Assembly (NCBI RefSeq): GCF_049445995.1
Contig: NZ_JBMSDZ010000017.1
Span: 10,087 to 74,086, forward strand
Origin: Dyella_A sp049445995
GTDB lineage: Bacteria; Pseudomonadota; Gammaproteobacteria; Xanthomonadales; Rhodanobacteraceae
Reading direction: 5' to 3'
DNA length: 64,000 bases
The notes below the pieces were generated by a model. It had not been told where the DNA came from. It made no database searches and saw nothing but the letters and a program-made list of their open reading frames with translations. Every line of letters begins with the position of its first letter. Positions within the stretch are counted from its first letter, which is position 1. Below are positions 8,031-20,167 of the stretch, in pieces. Both the position numbers and the translations under genes were made by a program.

Positions 8031-8711
8031 ATGGATCCCTTGTTGTTCGAAGAGCTCGACTACTGCCCCACGCCGATCGGGCCGGTGAGCCTGCGCCGTC
8101 GCATGGAGCTCACCGTCAAGCGCGTGGTGTACGAGGTGAAGCTGGGCGACGAGTTCCTGATGTCCAGCCTGTTCACCGCCTCGGAGGAAGCGCTGGCGCG
8201 GCTGGGCCTGGCGGCGTTGCAGGGCGACGCTCTGGACGTGGTGGTGGGCGGGCTGGGCCTGGGCTACACGGCGCGTGCGGCGCTGGAGGACGCGCGGGTG
8301 CGCGCGCTGGCGGTGGTCGAGTACCTGGTGCCGGTGATCGCCTGGCATCGCGACGGCCTGCTGCCGCTCGGCCCGGAGCTCACCGGCGATGCGCGCTGCC
8401 GCTTCGTGCAGGGCGACTTCTTCGCCATGGCGGCCTCCGCCGAAGGCTTCGATCCGCAGCAGCCGGGCCGGCGCTTCGACGCCATCCTGCTCGACATCGA
8501 CCACTCGCCCGACGCGCTGCTGGATGCGCGCAGCAGCAGCTTCTATCGCCCCGACGGCCTGCGCGCGCTGGCACGCTACCTCAAGCCCGGCGGCATCTTC
8601 GGCCTGTGGTCGAACGACGCCCCCGATCCGGCCTTCACCGCGCGCCTGGCCGGCGTGTTCGCCGAGGCGTGGGCCGAGCCGGTGACCTTCGACAATCCGC
8701 TGCTGGGCTGA
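8031..8711 (+). CDS. Spermidine synthase-like SAM-binding protein
   Basis: 226 residues with a Rossmann core. The cofactor loop is VVVGGLGLGYTARAALE, the acidic strand end is VVEYLVP, and the motif FDAILLDIDHSP is like that of spermidine-synthase relatives. A late strand reads LKPGGIFGLWSNDAPD. It may be an aminopropyltransferase or methyltransferase homologue. I could not place the full polyamine-binding motif, so the reaction is open. The start at ATG 8031 is preferred; 8022 would add three residues. No operon partner is adjacent. Confidence 0.7.
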   Translation: MDPLLFEELDYCPTPIGPVSLRRRMELTVKRVVYEVKLGDEFLMSSLFTASEEALARLGLAALQGDALDVVVGGLGLGYTARAALEDARVRALAVVEYLVPVIAWHRDGLLPLGPELTGDARCRFVQGDFFAMAASAEGFDPQQPGRRFDAILLDIDHSPDALLDARSSSFYRPDGLRALARYLKPGGIFGLWSNDAPDPAFTARLAGVFAEAWAEPVTFDNPLLG

Positions 8712-8782
8712 AGCCCCTCCCACAGAGGGCAGGCTGTGGCCCCTGCAGAGAGTCGGCTGAAGCCCCGCCCACAGTGAGCAAC
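8709..8782. repeat. REP-type repeat (ggctgaagcccc family)
   Basis: Two copies of ggctgaagcccc(t/g)cccaca stand head to tail right after the stop codon at 8711. Related copies in the other orientation occur near 47901 and 50930. Confidence 0.65.
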
Positions 8783-8803
8783 GAATCAGAAGCCCATGTC
8801 GAA

Positions 8804-9922
8804 TCAGAAGCCCATGCCGTACGGATCGTTGCCGGCCAGCTCGTTGTCGGCGCTGGCGCCGCCGCCTTCGGAGAGGCGGATCTTCAGCGCCAGGCCGTCG
8901 CGCGAATCGGCCTTGGCCAGTGCCTCTTCCAGCTCGATGCGGCCGTCGCGGTAGAGCCGGTACAGCGACTGGTCGAACGTGCGCATGCCTTCCTGCAGGC
9001 TGCGGTCCATCGCTTCCTTCACCTCGTGGATCTGGCCGCGGCGGATCATGTCGCGGATCAGCGGGGTGTTCAGCAGCACCTCGGTCGCCGGCAGACGGCG
9101 CCCGTCCTTGCCGGTCACCAGACGCTGGCTGATCACCGCGCGCAGATTGAGCGCCAGGTTCATCAGCACGTTCTTGTGCGCCGACTCGGGGAAGAAGTTG
9201 AGGATGCGCTCCAGCGTCTGGTCGGCATTGTTGGAGTGCAGGGTGGCCAGGCACAGGTGGCCGGTCTCGGAGAAGGAGATCGCCGCCTCCATCGTGTCGG
9301 TGTCGCGGATCTCGCCGATCATGATCACGTCCGGCGCCTCGCGCATCGCGTTCTTCAGCGCCTCGTGATAGCTGTGGGTATCGAGCCCCACTTCGCGCTG
9401 GTTGACGATCGACTTCTTGTGCCGGTGCAGGAACTCGATCGGATCCTCGATGGTGAGGATGTGGCCGGGCGAGTGGGCGTTGCGGTGGTCGATCATCGCC
9501 GCCAGCGTGGTCGACTTGCCCGAGCCGGTCGCGCCCACCACCAGGATCAGCCCGCGCTGCTCCATGATCAGGTCGCGGAAGATGCTTGGCAGCTGCAACT
9601 GCTCGATGCTGGGAATGTCGCTCTTGATCGCGCGGATCACCATGCCCACTTCGCCGCGCTGCTTGAACACGTTGATGCGGAAGCGCCCGGCCTCCTTCAC
9701 CGCCAGCGCCATGTTCAGTTCGAGGTTGCGCTCGAACTGCGGCACCTGGCCCTCGTCCATGAGCGAATAGGCGATCTTCTTGACCATGCCGCCCGGCAGG
9801 CCGGTGTTGCCGAGCGGATAGAGCTTGCCCTCCACCTTGATGTTCACCGGGGCACCGGTGGTCAGGAACATGTCCGACGCGCCCTTGTCCACCATCAGCT
9901 TGAGGAAGTAACCGATATCCAC
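8804..9922 (-). CDS. pilU: Type IV pilus retraction ATPase PilU
   Basis: 372 residues. It is a PilT/PilU hexameric AAA+ motor that powers pilus retraction and twitching at the inner membrane. The Walker A motif is GATGSGKST. The Asp box reads LTIEDPIEF, Walker B is IMIGEIRD, and the His box CLATLHSNN follows. The C-terminal extension past the core fits PilU rather than PilT. The GTG at 9922 (VDIGYFLKLM) was chosen for its caggggac ribosome site and match to the family N-terminus; an ATG 18 codons upstream lacks support. No pilT is in the window. Confidence 0.9.
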   Translation of the reverse strand: MDIGYFLKLMVDKGASDMFLTTGAPVNIKVEGKLYPLGNTGLPGGMVKKIAYSLMDEGQVPQFERNLELNMALAVKEAGRFRINVFKQRGEVGMVIRAIKSDIPSIEQLQLPSIFRDLIMEQRGLILVVGATGSGKSTTLAAMIDHRNAHSPGHILTIEDPIEFLHRHKKSIVNQREVGLDTHSYHEALKNAMREAPDVIMIGEIRDTDTMEAAISFSETGHLCLATLHSNNADQTLERILNFFPESAHKNVLMNLALNLRAVISQRLVTGKDGRRLPATEVLLNTPLIRDMIRRGQIHEVKEAMDRSLQEGMRTFDQSLYRLYRDGRIELEEALAKADSRDGLALKIRLSEGGGASADNELAGNDPYGMGF

Positions 9923-10005
9923 CTGAAGTCCCCTGAATTCAACTACATTGCATTGGGCGATTATGCCCACCGACAATACGCCGCAACACTACGAGGTACT
10001 GAGTG

Positions 10006-10587
10006 ATGGTGCACAGCTTTTCCCGGCCTGCCGCACGCCCCGGACGTATCGGCAGGAGCATGCAGGGCTTGACCTTGTGCGCGCTGCTGGCACTGGGTGG
10101 CTGTGCCAGCGTTCCCCCGCCCGATGGCGCCATGACCATGGCGCAGATCCAGTTGCAGGCCGCGCGCGACGCCGATGCGGCGGATTATGCGCCGGTGGAC
10201 CTGGGTTTTGCGCAGAACAAGTTCCAGCAGGCGCAGGCGGCCATGGCCAGCCGCAAGTACGCGGACGCGGCCGATCTCGCCGACGAGGCGCAAGCCGATG
10301 CCGAGCTGGCGCTGACCAAGGCGCGTCTGGGCGCGGCCCGCGCCAGAATCCACGCCAAGGTGGACGAAAACCGCCGTCTGCGCGAGCGCATGGAGCAGGC
10401 GCATCCGGAGCTGTCGCGCGCGCGCGTGTCGATGCCCACCACGCTGCCGCCGGCCGCTCCCGTGGGCGACATGCCCGCGCCCGCCTCGTCGGTGCTGGCG
10501 GCGCCCCCGCCGGGTGACGGCGGCTTCCAGACCGTGCCGCAGGGCGGCGCGGCTCCCGCCGACAGGCACCAGGGAGAGCAGCCATGA
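10006..10587 (+). CDS. DUF4398-type lipoprotein
   Basis: 193 residues. A basic N-terminus and hydrophobic stretch end in the lipobox LALGGC, so the mature protein starts at Cys and is lipid-anchored. The body has Ala/Asp/Gln-rich helical repeats (FAQNKFQQAQAAMASRKYADAADLADEA) typical of DUF4398. The C-terminal 50 residues are Pro/Ala-rich. The ATG at 10006 has gagg at proper distance; ATG 10060 would shorten the signal and its aggag sits too close. It overlaps the next gene by four bases, so both are translated together, probably as paired envelope proteins. Confidence 0.78.
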   Translation: MVHSFSRPAARPGRIGRSMQGLTLCALLALGGCASVPPPDGAMTMAQIQLQAARDADAADYAPVDLGFAQNKFQQAQAAMASRKYADAADLADEAQADAELALTKARLGAARARIHAKVDENRRLRERMEQAHPELSRARVSMPTTLPPAAPVGDMPAPASSVLAAPPPGDGGFQTVPQGGAAPADRHQGEQP

Positions 10588-11234
10588 AGCGATGGACGAT
10601 CCTGTTCGCCGGCGCGGTGTTCGCCCTGGGCAGCAGCGTCGGCCTGGCGGCCGATCAGGATATCGACGTGAGCCGGCTCAGCGGCAGCCTCGACCAGCTG
10701 GCCAGCGATCCGGTGCTGGGCCACTACGCACAGGCCGAACAGGCGCGCGCCCGCGACGCGCTGGCCCGGCTCGCGCAGGCGGGTTCCAGGGAGCGGCCGC
10801 ACGCGCTGTACCTGGCCGAGCGACGCGTCGACCTGGCCCGCGTCGCGGCGCAGTTGCAGGACGCACAGGCCAAGCTGGCCCAGCTCGATCGCGAGCACGA
10901 CCAGATCATGCTCGAATCGGCTCGCCGCGATGCCGAGGCGGCCCGGCTGGAGCTGGAGCGCCAGCGCCTGCAGTACCAGCTGGCGCAGGAGGAGGCCGCC
11001 CGTCTGCAGCAGCAGGGGCTGGAAGCCAACCAGGCGGCGGAGCAGGCCAGGGCCGAGGCCGAACGCGCCCGCAAGCTGGCCGCGGCGCAGAGCCGGGTGG
11101 CCAGCGCGGCCAGGCGCGAAGCGGCGCTGGCCGCCCAGGCCGCCCGCGCGCTGCGCGCGCAGATGCAGGAAGGGGGCGCCCAGGAACCGGCCGCCAAGCC
11201 CGCCACCAAGCCCGCCGGGAAGGGCAAGCCCTGA
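10584..11234 (+). CDS. Periplasmic coiled-coil protein, partner of the DUF4398 lipoprotein
   Basis: 216 residues. A cleavable signal peptide (MKRWTILFAGAVFALGSSVGLAA) is followed by a long alpha-helical region, about residues 45-190, very rich in Ala, Glu, Gln and Arg with heptad character. The tail is a short Pro/Lys/Ala stretch. It overlaps the lipoprotein gene by four bases and a hairpin follows at 11241. In similar pairs the downstream protein often carries an OmpA-like domain, which I do not see here. The function is unknown. Confidence 0.72.
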   Translation: MKRWTILFAGAVFALGSSVGLAADQDIDVSRLSGSLDQLASDPVLGHYAQAEQARARDALARLAQAGSRERPHALYLAERRVDLARVAAQLQDAQAKLAQLDREHDQIMLESARRDAEAARLELERQRLQYQLAQEEAARLQQQGLEANQAAEQARAEAERARKLAAAQSRVASAARREAALAAQAARALRAQMQEGGAQEPAAKPATKPAGKGKP

Positions 11235-11240
11235 GGAGTT

Positions 11241-11263
11241 CCGGGCTCCCGCCGGGAGCCCGG
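11241..11263 (+). terminator. Hairpin after the DUF4398 operon
   Basis: A 10-bp perfect stem (ccgggctccc with its complement) and 3-base loop, seven bases after the stop. It has no T run, so termination is only probable. Confidence 0.55.
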
Positions 11264-11565
11264 ACCGTCCGTGTCCCGTGCCGGTCCGGGTCGGGTACAT
11301 GACTGTTCCGACAGGCTTTTGTCCGGCGTGTTGATTGCATCAGGCGTGCCATGGGCTGTGCTTGCGAGGCCCGGCTGGCCGGAGTAGCGTCGGTCATCCA
11401 CGCGGCATCTGCGCGGCGTGGATCACTGACCTGACGCATGCGCACATCCTCCCGAACTCCCGCCGTTCCCGCGCCGATCCCCGTCGGCGTGGGGATGACG
11501 CGCACGCGTCACACCGCCACGGGCGCACCGGTCACGCGCCCGCTTGCCCTGCGAGGAGGTCGCTC

Positions 11566-11793
11566 ATGTTCGAAAACCAGCAGCGTGATGATGTCGAGGC
11601 ATTGCTGAAGGCCGATGCGGAGTTCCGCCACCTGTACCAGCGTCACCGCGAACTCGACAGCAAAGTGCACGACGCCGATATCGGCGTACTCCCGATCCCC
11701 GAGGCCAGGCTCTCGGTCATGAAACGCGAGAAGCTCTACGCCAAGGATCGCCTGCAGCGCATCTGGGACGCAAAGATGCAGCGACGACACTGA
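11566..11793 (+). CDS. YdcH family (DUF465) small protein
   Basis: 75 residues, all alpha-helical in appearance: a first helix containing FRHLYQRHRELDSKVH and a second containing LSVMKREKLYAKDRLQRIW. This matches the helical hairpin of YdcH/DUF465 proteins, for which no firm function is known. A strong ribosome site (gcgaggaggt) precedes the ATG. A terminator follows at 11831. It is a single-gene unit, 0.33 kb from the previous gene. Confidence 0.85.
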   Translation: MFENQQRDDVEALLKADAEFRHLYQRHRELDSKVHDADIGVLPIPEARLSVMKREKLYAKDRLQRIWDAKMQRRH

Positions 11794-11830
11794 TTCACCC
11801 TGCTTTGATGCAACGCGATTGGCGACATCC

Positions 11831-11871
11831 GCGGCCCGGTTCTCCTGACGGAAACCGGGCCGCTTCCGTTT
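11831..11871 (+). terminator. Terminator after the YdcH-like gene
   Basis: An 11-bp stem, gcggcccggtt with its complement (11831-11863), is followed by ttccgttt. Confidence 0.75.
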
Positions 11872-11972
11872 GCGCCGGCTCAAGTGGGGGAGCCGGAGCG
11901 CTCGGTTATCATGGCCGCCCACCGGCGCCGGTTCGCGCGCCGATGGCTTCTTTCCCGCCCAACGGAGTTTCC

Positions 11973-13343
<1,371 letters not shown>

Positions 13344-13474
13344 GTGCGGCGGCCCGCCGCCGGTCCGAAACGGGCCACGGCCGCGCCATGAAAGGGCGTT
13401 GGAATGATGGGTTGCCAGCATGCCGCGGCATCGCGGGTGGTGGCGCCCGGTCTCTCTAAGAAGGACACCAGAAC

Positions 13475-15304
<1,830 letters not shown>

Positions 15305-15317
15305 GCAGGCCCGCCCC

Positions 15318-15938
15318 ATGATCGAAAAACTGATCGCCGCGCTCGCCGGCTTCGTCATCGCGGTGATCTCGCGCCTGCAATACGCCGGCATCGCGCTGCT
15401 GATGGCGATCGAGAGCGCCTGCGTGCCGCTGCCGTCGGAGATCATCATGCCCTTCTCGGGCTACCTGGTCTCGCGCGGCGAACTGGTGCTGTGGATGGTG
15501 GCCGTGGCCGGTGCCGTGGGTTGCGTGCTCGGCTCCTGGCTGGCCTACGCGGTCGGCGCGTGGGGCGGTCGGCCGCTGGCCGAGCGCTACGGGCGTTACC
15601 TGCTGGTCTCGCAGCATGACCTGGACATGGCCGACCGCTGGTTCCAGCGCCACGGCGACATCACCATCTTCGTCGGTCGGCTGCTGCCGGTGGTGCGCAC
15701 CTTCATCGCGTTTCCCGCCGGCGTGGCGCGCATGTCGCTGTGGCGCTTCACCGTCTACACCTTTCTCGGCTCGCTGATCTGGTGCTGGGGGCTGGCCTGG
15801 ATCGGGCTCAAGCTCGGCGAGCACTGGAATACGCTGGGCGTGTATTTCCACCGCTTCGATGCGCTGATCGGCGCGCTGATCGTGCTGGGCATCGCGCTCT
15901 ATATATGGCGGCACGTGCGGCATCTGCGCCGGGGTTGA
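15318..15938 (+). CDS. DedA/VTT family membrane protein
   Basis: 206 residues with about five hydrophobic segments. The family signature appears as ESACVPLPSEIIMPFSGYL near the N-terminus and FVGRLLPVVRTFIAFPAGVARM in the middle. DedA proteins are inner-membrane proteins now linked to undecaprenyl-phosphate and phospholipid flipping. That fits the surrounding cell-envelope sugar genes, but the exact substrate is inferred. It starts 13 bases after glmS and ends 39 bases before the phosphomannomutase gene, so it is probably one operon. Confidence 0.88.
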   Translation: MIEKLIAALAGFVIAVISRLQYAGIALLMAIESACVPLPSEIIMPFSGYLVSRGELVLWMVAVAGAVGCVLGSWLAYAVGAWGGRPLAERYGRYLLVSQHDLDMADRWFQRHGDITIFVGRLLPVVRTFIAFPAGVARMSLWRFTVYTFLGSLIWCWGLAWIGLKLGEHWNTLGVYFHRFDALIGALIVLGIALYIWRHVRHLRRG

Positions 15939-15977
15939 GCCGCTGCGGAAACGACAACACGAAGGAGCGAAAACCGC

Positions 15978-17330
15978 ATGAAGTGTTTCAAGGCCTATGA
16001 CATCCGCGGGCGCCTCCCGGACGAGTTGAATGCCGACATCGCCTACCGCATCGGCCGCGCCTTCGCCGAGACGGTCGGTGTCGGCTCCGTGGTGGTCGGC
16101 TACGACGTGCGGCTGGACAGTCCGGCGCTGGCCGAGGCGGTCAGCCGCGGTCTCAACGACGGCGGCTGCGACGTCATCGACATCGGTCTTTGCGGCACCG
16201 AGGAGGTCTACTTCCAGACCGCCCACCGCGGCGCGGCCGGCGGCATCATGGTGACCGCCAGCCACAACCCGATCGACTACAACGGCATGAAGCTGGTGCG
16301 CGAGGGCGCACGGCCGATCAGCGGCGACACCGGCCTGCGCGACATCGAGCGCAAGGTCGAGGCGAACGCCTTCGCCGCGCCCGTCGTGCCCGCGGGCAAG
16401 CTCATGCGCGACCACGACAAGTCGGCCTACATCGCGCATCTGCTGGGCTATGTCGACACCGGTCGCCTGCGGCCGCTGAAGATCGTGGTGAATGCCGGCA
16501 ACGGCGGTGCCGGCGCGGTGCTCGACCTGCTGGCGCCGCACCTGCCGTTCGAGTTCGTGCGCATCCACCACGAACCGGACGGGACGTTCCCCAGCGGCAT
16601 CCCCAACCCGCTGCTGCCGGAGAACCGCGCGGCGACCGCCCGCGCCGTGGTCGAAAGCGGCGCGGACCTCGGCATCGCCTGGGACGGCGACTTCGATCGC
16701 TGCTTCCTGTTCGACGCGGCCGGGCGCTTCATCGAGGGCTACTACATCGTCGGCCTGCTGGCGGCGCAGCTGCTGGAAAAGCATCCCGGCGCCAAGATCA
16801 TCCACGACCCGCGACTCACCTGGAACACCATCGACATGGTGCAGGCGGCCGGCGGCGTGGCGATCGAGAGCAAGACCGGCCACGCCTTCATCAAGGAGCG
16901 CATGCGCGCCGAGGACGCGGTGTACGGCGGCGAGATGAGCGCGCATCACTACTTCCGAGATTTCGCCTATTGCGACTCGGGCATGATTCCGTGGCTGCTG
17001 GTCGCCGAACGCATCGGCTCCACCGGCATCCCCCTGGCCGCCATGCTGGAGGAGCGCATGCAGGCCTGTCCGTGCAGCGGCGAGATCAACTTCCGGGTCG
17101 AGGACGCCGCTGCGGCCGTCGCGCGCGTGATGCGCTTCTACGAGCCGCAGCAGCCGCAGATCGAGCATGTGGACGGCGTCAGCGTCGCCTTTGCGCACTG
17201 GCGCTTCAATCTGCGCTCATCCAACACCGAGCCGCTGCTGCGGCTCAACGTGGAATCGCGCGGTGACGAGGCGCTGATGCGCGAGAGGACCGCAGAGCTT
17301 GAGGGGCTCATTCTGCACGGGGACGCATAA
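15978..17330 (+). CDS. manB: Phosphomannomutase/phosphoglucomutase
   Basis: 450 residues. It interconverts mannose-6-phosphate and mannose-1-phosphate, and often the glucose pair too, as XanA and AlgC do. The phosphoserine loop is MVTASHNPIDYNG, the metal loop DGDFDRC, the sugar loop GGEMSAHHYFRD, and the phosphate-binding end is LRSSNTEPLLRLN. The neighbour across a REP element, in the opposite orientation, is manC, which uses the mannose-1-phosphate. A clear ribosome site (cgaaggagcg) precedes the ATG. Confidence 0.93.
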   Translation: MKCFKAYDIRGRLPDELNADIAYRIGRAFAETVGVGSVVVGYDVRLDSPALAEAVSRGLNDGGCDVIDIGLCGTEEVYFQTAHRGAAGGIMVTASHNPIDYNGMKLVREGARPISGDTGLRDIERKVEANAFAAPVVPAGKLMRDHDKSAYIAHLLGYVDTGRLRPLKIVVNAGNGGAGAVLDLLAPHLPFEFVRIHHEPDGTFPSGIPNPLLPENRAATARAVVESGADLGIAWDGDFDRCFLFDAAGRFIEGYYIVGLLAAQLLEKHPGAKIIHDPRLTWNTIDMVQAAGGVAIESKTGHAFIKERMRAEDAVYGGEMSAHHYFRDFAYCDSGMIPWLLVAERIGSTGIPLAAMLEERMQACPCSGEINFRVEDAAAAVARVMRFYEPQQPQIEHVDGVSVAFAHWRFNLRSSNTEPLLRLNVESRGDEALMRERTAELEGLILHGDA

Positions 17331-17351
17331 GCGGCCATTGCGTCCGCTAGC

Positions 17352-17430
17352 GTGGGAGCCAAGGTACAAGGCGGGTCGCGCACAGGGTGCGCTCCTACAA
17401 GCTGATCCTCCTGGTAGGGGCGCACCCTGC
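17352..17430. repeat. REP-type repeat between manB and manC
   Basis: Contains gtgggagcc..., cgcacagggtgcgctcctac ending at 17398, and a second half ggtaggggcgcaccctg. It belongs to the gtaggagcgcaccctg family seen at 49903, 50765 and 60657. It lies between convergent genes and could act as a bidirectional terminator. Confidence 0.75.
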
Positions 17431-17462
17431 TGTGAAGCGTCAGCGCGTGAAGCGCTGGCAGC

Positions 17463-18875
17463 TCAGGCGCGCCCGTACACGTCGTCGAAGCGCACGATGT
17501 CGTCCTCGCCGAGATAGCTGCCCGACTGCACCTCGATCAGCTCCAGCGGCACCTTGCCCGGGTTGCGCAGGCGGTGGACGCTGCCCAGCGGAATGTAGGT
17601 GCTCTGGTTCTCGCCGAGCAGGAACACCTTCTCGTCGCAGGTCACTTCGGCGGTGCCCGAGACCACGATCCAGTGCTCGGCGCGGTGGTGGTGCTTCTGC
17701 AGGCTCAGGGACGCGCCGGGCTTCACCACGATGCGCTTGACCTGGAAGCGGTCGGCCGCCTCCAGCGAGTCGTAGCTGCCCCAGGGGCGGCGCACGACGC
17801 GGTGCAGCGAATGCTCGCTGCGGCCGGAGGCCTTCAGCTGGTCGACGATTTTCTTGACGTCCTGGGCCGCATCGCGATGCGCGACCAGGGTGGCATCGGG
17901 CGTGGAGACGACGATCAGGTTGTCCACGCCCACCGTGGCGATGAGGTGCCGCTCGTGCGAGCGCAGCAGGCAGTCGCGCGTATCGACGGCGAGCGTGTCG
18001 CCCTCGCGCACGTTGCCGCCGGCATCACGCGGGCCCACCATCCACAGCGCCGACCACGAGCCGATGTCGCTCCAGCCAAAGTCCACCGGCAGCACCGCGG
18101 CGCGCTGCGTCTTCTCCATCACCGCGTAGTCGATCGAGTTGTCCGGCACGGCGGCGAACAGCGCGGCATCCACGCGCAGGAAATCCAGATCCCGGCGCGC
18201 CAAGCCGTAGGCCTCGCGCACGGCGGCCAGCATGCCCGGCGCATGCAGCTCCAGCTCTTCCAGATAACGCGCGGCGCGGAACAGGAACATGCCCGAGTTC
18301 CAGTCGTAGCCGCCATCGGCCAGGTAGGCCTCGGCGGTGGCCAGATCGGGCTTCTCCACGAAGCGCTCCACCCGAAAGCCGCCTTCGGGCAGCGCATCGC
18401 CGCGGCGGATGTAGCCGAAGCCGGTTTCCGGGCGGGCGGGGCGGATGCCGAACGTCGCCAGCCAGCCGGCCCGGGCCAGCGGCAGCGCCCGGGTGACGGC
18501 CTCCACGAACTGGCCGTCGTCACCGACCAGATGGTCGGCCGGCAGCACCAGCACGATGGCGTCCGGATCGGTCTCCACGGCACGAAGGGCGCCCAGGGCG
18601 ATCGCTGGCGCGGTGTTGCGGGCCAGCGGCTCCAGGATGATCGCAGCCCCCTCGATGCCCGCTTCGAGCAGTTGCTCGGCAGCGAGGAAACGGTGGTCCT
18701 CGCTGGCCACCACGATCGGCGCGGTGACGTCGGGCAGGCCGCGGGTCCGGCGGATCGTCTGCCCGAACAGCGTGCCATCGCCGGCCAGCGCCAGGAACTG
18801 CTTGGGCAGGTTGCGCCGCGACACCGGCCACAGGCGCGTGCCGCTGCCGCCGCTGAGAATGAGGGGGGTGAGCAT
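17463..18875 (-). CDS. manC: Mannose-1-phosphate guanylyltransferase/mannose-6-phosphate isomerase
   Basis: 470 residues, a bifunctional type II enzyme supplying GDP-mannose. The nucleotidyltransferase signature is LILSGGSGTRLWPVSRR at the N-terminus. The cupin isomerase domain occupies the C-terminal 120 residues, with HHRAEHWIVVSGTAEV and the final QSGSYLGEDDIVRFDDVYGR. The start at 18875 (MLTPLILSGG) matches the family N-terminus exactly; the frame open to 18962 is not credible. Together with manB it gives GDP-mannose and, through other enzymes, GDP-rhamnose for LPS. Confidence 0.95.
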   Translation of the reverse strand: MLTPLILSGGSGTRLWPVSRRNLPKQFLALAGDGTLFGQTIRRTRGLPDVTAPIVVASEDHRFLAAEQLLEAGIEGAAIILEPLARNTAPAIALGALRAVETDPDAIVLVLPADHLVGDDGQFVEAVTRALPLARAGWLATFGIRPARPETGFGYIRRGDALPEGGFRVERFVEKPDLATAEAYLADGGYDWNSGMFLFRAARYLEELELHAPGMLAAVREAYGLARRDLDFLRVDAALFAAVPDNSIDYAVMEKTQRAAVLPVDFGWSDIGSWSALWMVGPRDAGGNVREGDTLAVDTRDCLLRSHERHLIATVGVDNLIVVSTPDATLVAHRDAAQDVKKIVDQLKASGRSEHSLHRVVRRPWGSYDSLEAADRFQVKRIVVKPGASLSLQKHHHRAEHWIVVSGTAEVTCDEKVFLLGENQSTYIPLGSVHRLRNPGKVPLELIEVQSGSYLGEDDIVRFDDVYGRA

Positions 18876-19237
18876 GGTGTAGATATCCTGGCGAGGCGGC
18901 GCGGACGTTGCGGACGCGGGCGAATGGTTCGGGGATTCTCGCGCATCCGGAACCGCGATCAAACAACGAGAATCCCGAGGCCGTCGTCCCCGCGGCTGTC
19001 AACGGGCGAGTGGCTGGTCAAGCGAGAACCCGATCAGCGTCGAACTGCGGCAGACGTATCCTTCTCCCCCCGGGAGAAGGTGGCGCGCAGCGACGGATGA
19101 GGGTTCGGCCGCCGCGCGATGTGTGCCCCTGGCGGGGTGTGGCTTGCCGCTTCGTCCGAACCCTCACCCCAACCCCTCTCCCGCAGGGAGAGGGGTTCCA
19201 TGACCTTACCCTCGAATACAGTTGCCGCGCCGGCCCA
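18876..19237. repeat. Intergenic region with a dyad repeat element at 19060-19197
   Basis: No gene is visible in these 360 bases. The hairpins ccttctcccc...gggagaagg (19060-19080) and aacccctctcccgcagggag (from 19171) flank gatgagggttcgg and its inverted copy ccgaaccctcacc. This looks like a dispersed mobile palindromic element of the type common in Xanthomonadales. It lies downstream of rmlD and upstream of manC. Confidence 0.65.
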
Positions 19238-20167
19238 TCAGCGACCGGCGAGCCGATCCATCACGCGATCGAGCGCGGCCTGCCATGCCGGGGCCGCGTA
19301 GCCGAAGTGCGTGAGCATGTCCTGGTTCGACAGCACCGACCAGGCCGGCCGTCGTGCCGGGGTGGGAAACTCGGCGGTGCTGATCGCGCGCACTTCGGGC
19401 ACCCGTGCCAGCAGGCCGCGCCGGTGGGCGGCCGCGAAGATCACTTCGGCGAAACCGTGCCAGGTGGTCGTGCCGCTGGCGACCAGATGATGGATGCCCT
19501 GCATGGTCCGGCGCGTCTCGGCGTCGGCCGTCTTCCACGCCGCGAGCGCGGCCAGCGTGCCCTCGACGATGACCTCGGTGCTGGTGGGGGCGCCGGATTG
19601 ATCCGCCACCACGTTCAGCACGTCGCGCTCGCCGCCGAGGCGCAGCATGGTGCGCAGGAAATTTTGGCCGTGCGCGGCATAGACCCAGGCCGTGCGAAAG
19701 ATCAGATGATGCGCCCCGCTGGCAGCCAGCGCCTGTTCGCCGGCCAGCTTGCTTCGTCCGTAGGCACCGAGCGGGCCGGTTGGATCGTCGGTGCGGTAGG
19801 GCGAGCGTGCGCCGCCGTCGAAAACGTAGTCGGTGGAGTAATGCACCACCAGCGCACCGCGCGCGGCCGACCATCGGCCGATGACCCCCACCGCCTCGCC
19901 GTTCACGCGCGTGGCCAGGGCCTCCTCCTGCTCGGCGCGGTCGACGGCGGTATACGCCGCGGCGTTGACGATCAGGTCGGGGCACCGGGCGTCCAGCAGG
20001 GATTGGAGCGAGTCCGGCGCCGCCAGGTCGGCGGTGTCGATGGATGCACCGTCGAAGCGTCGGCCGTCACGGCTTGCCGTGCGCAGCTCGCCGAACCGCG
20101 CCAGGCGACCGTCCTCCACGAAGCTGCGGCCAAGCTGGCCATTCGCGCCCAGCAGCAGGATCTTCAT
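19238..20167 (-). CDS. rfbD: dTDP-4-dehydrorhamnose reductase
   Basis: 309 residues, the last step to dTDP-L-rhamnose. A short-chain reductase/extended fold starts MKILLLGANGQLGRSF, with VNAAAYTAVDRAE in the middle and the catalytic Tyr/Lys in YGRSKLAGE. It is fourth of four genes rmlB-A-C-D that overlap by four bases each and are clearly one operon. The C-terminus contains the usual RPAWSVLSNQ segment. Confidence 0.95.
   Translation of the reverse strand: MKILLLGANGQLGRSFVEDGRLARFGELRTASRDGRRFDGASIDTADLAAPDSLQSLLDARCPDLIVNAAAYTAVDRAEQEEALATRVNGEAVGVIGRWSAARGALVVHYSTDYVFDGGARSPYRTDDPTGPLGAYGRSKLAGEQALAASGAHHLIFRTAWVYAAHGQNFLRTMLRLGGERDVLNVVADQSGAPTSTEVIVEGTLAALAAWKTADAETRRTMQGIHHLVASGTTTWHGFAEVIFAAAHRRGLLARVPEVRAISTAEFPTPARRPAWSVLSNQDMLTHFGYAAPAWQAALDRVMDRLAGR

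Noticed and set aside
13344..13474. glmS ribozyme
   Set aside because: The spacer is only 131 bases and shows no recognisable ribozyme core; such ribozymes are mainly known from Gram-positives.
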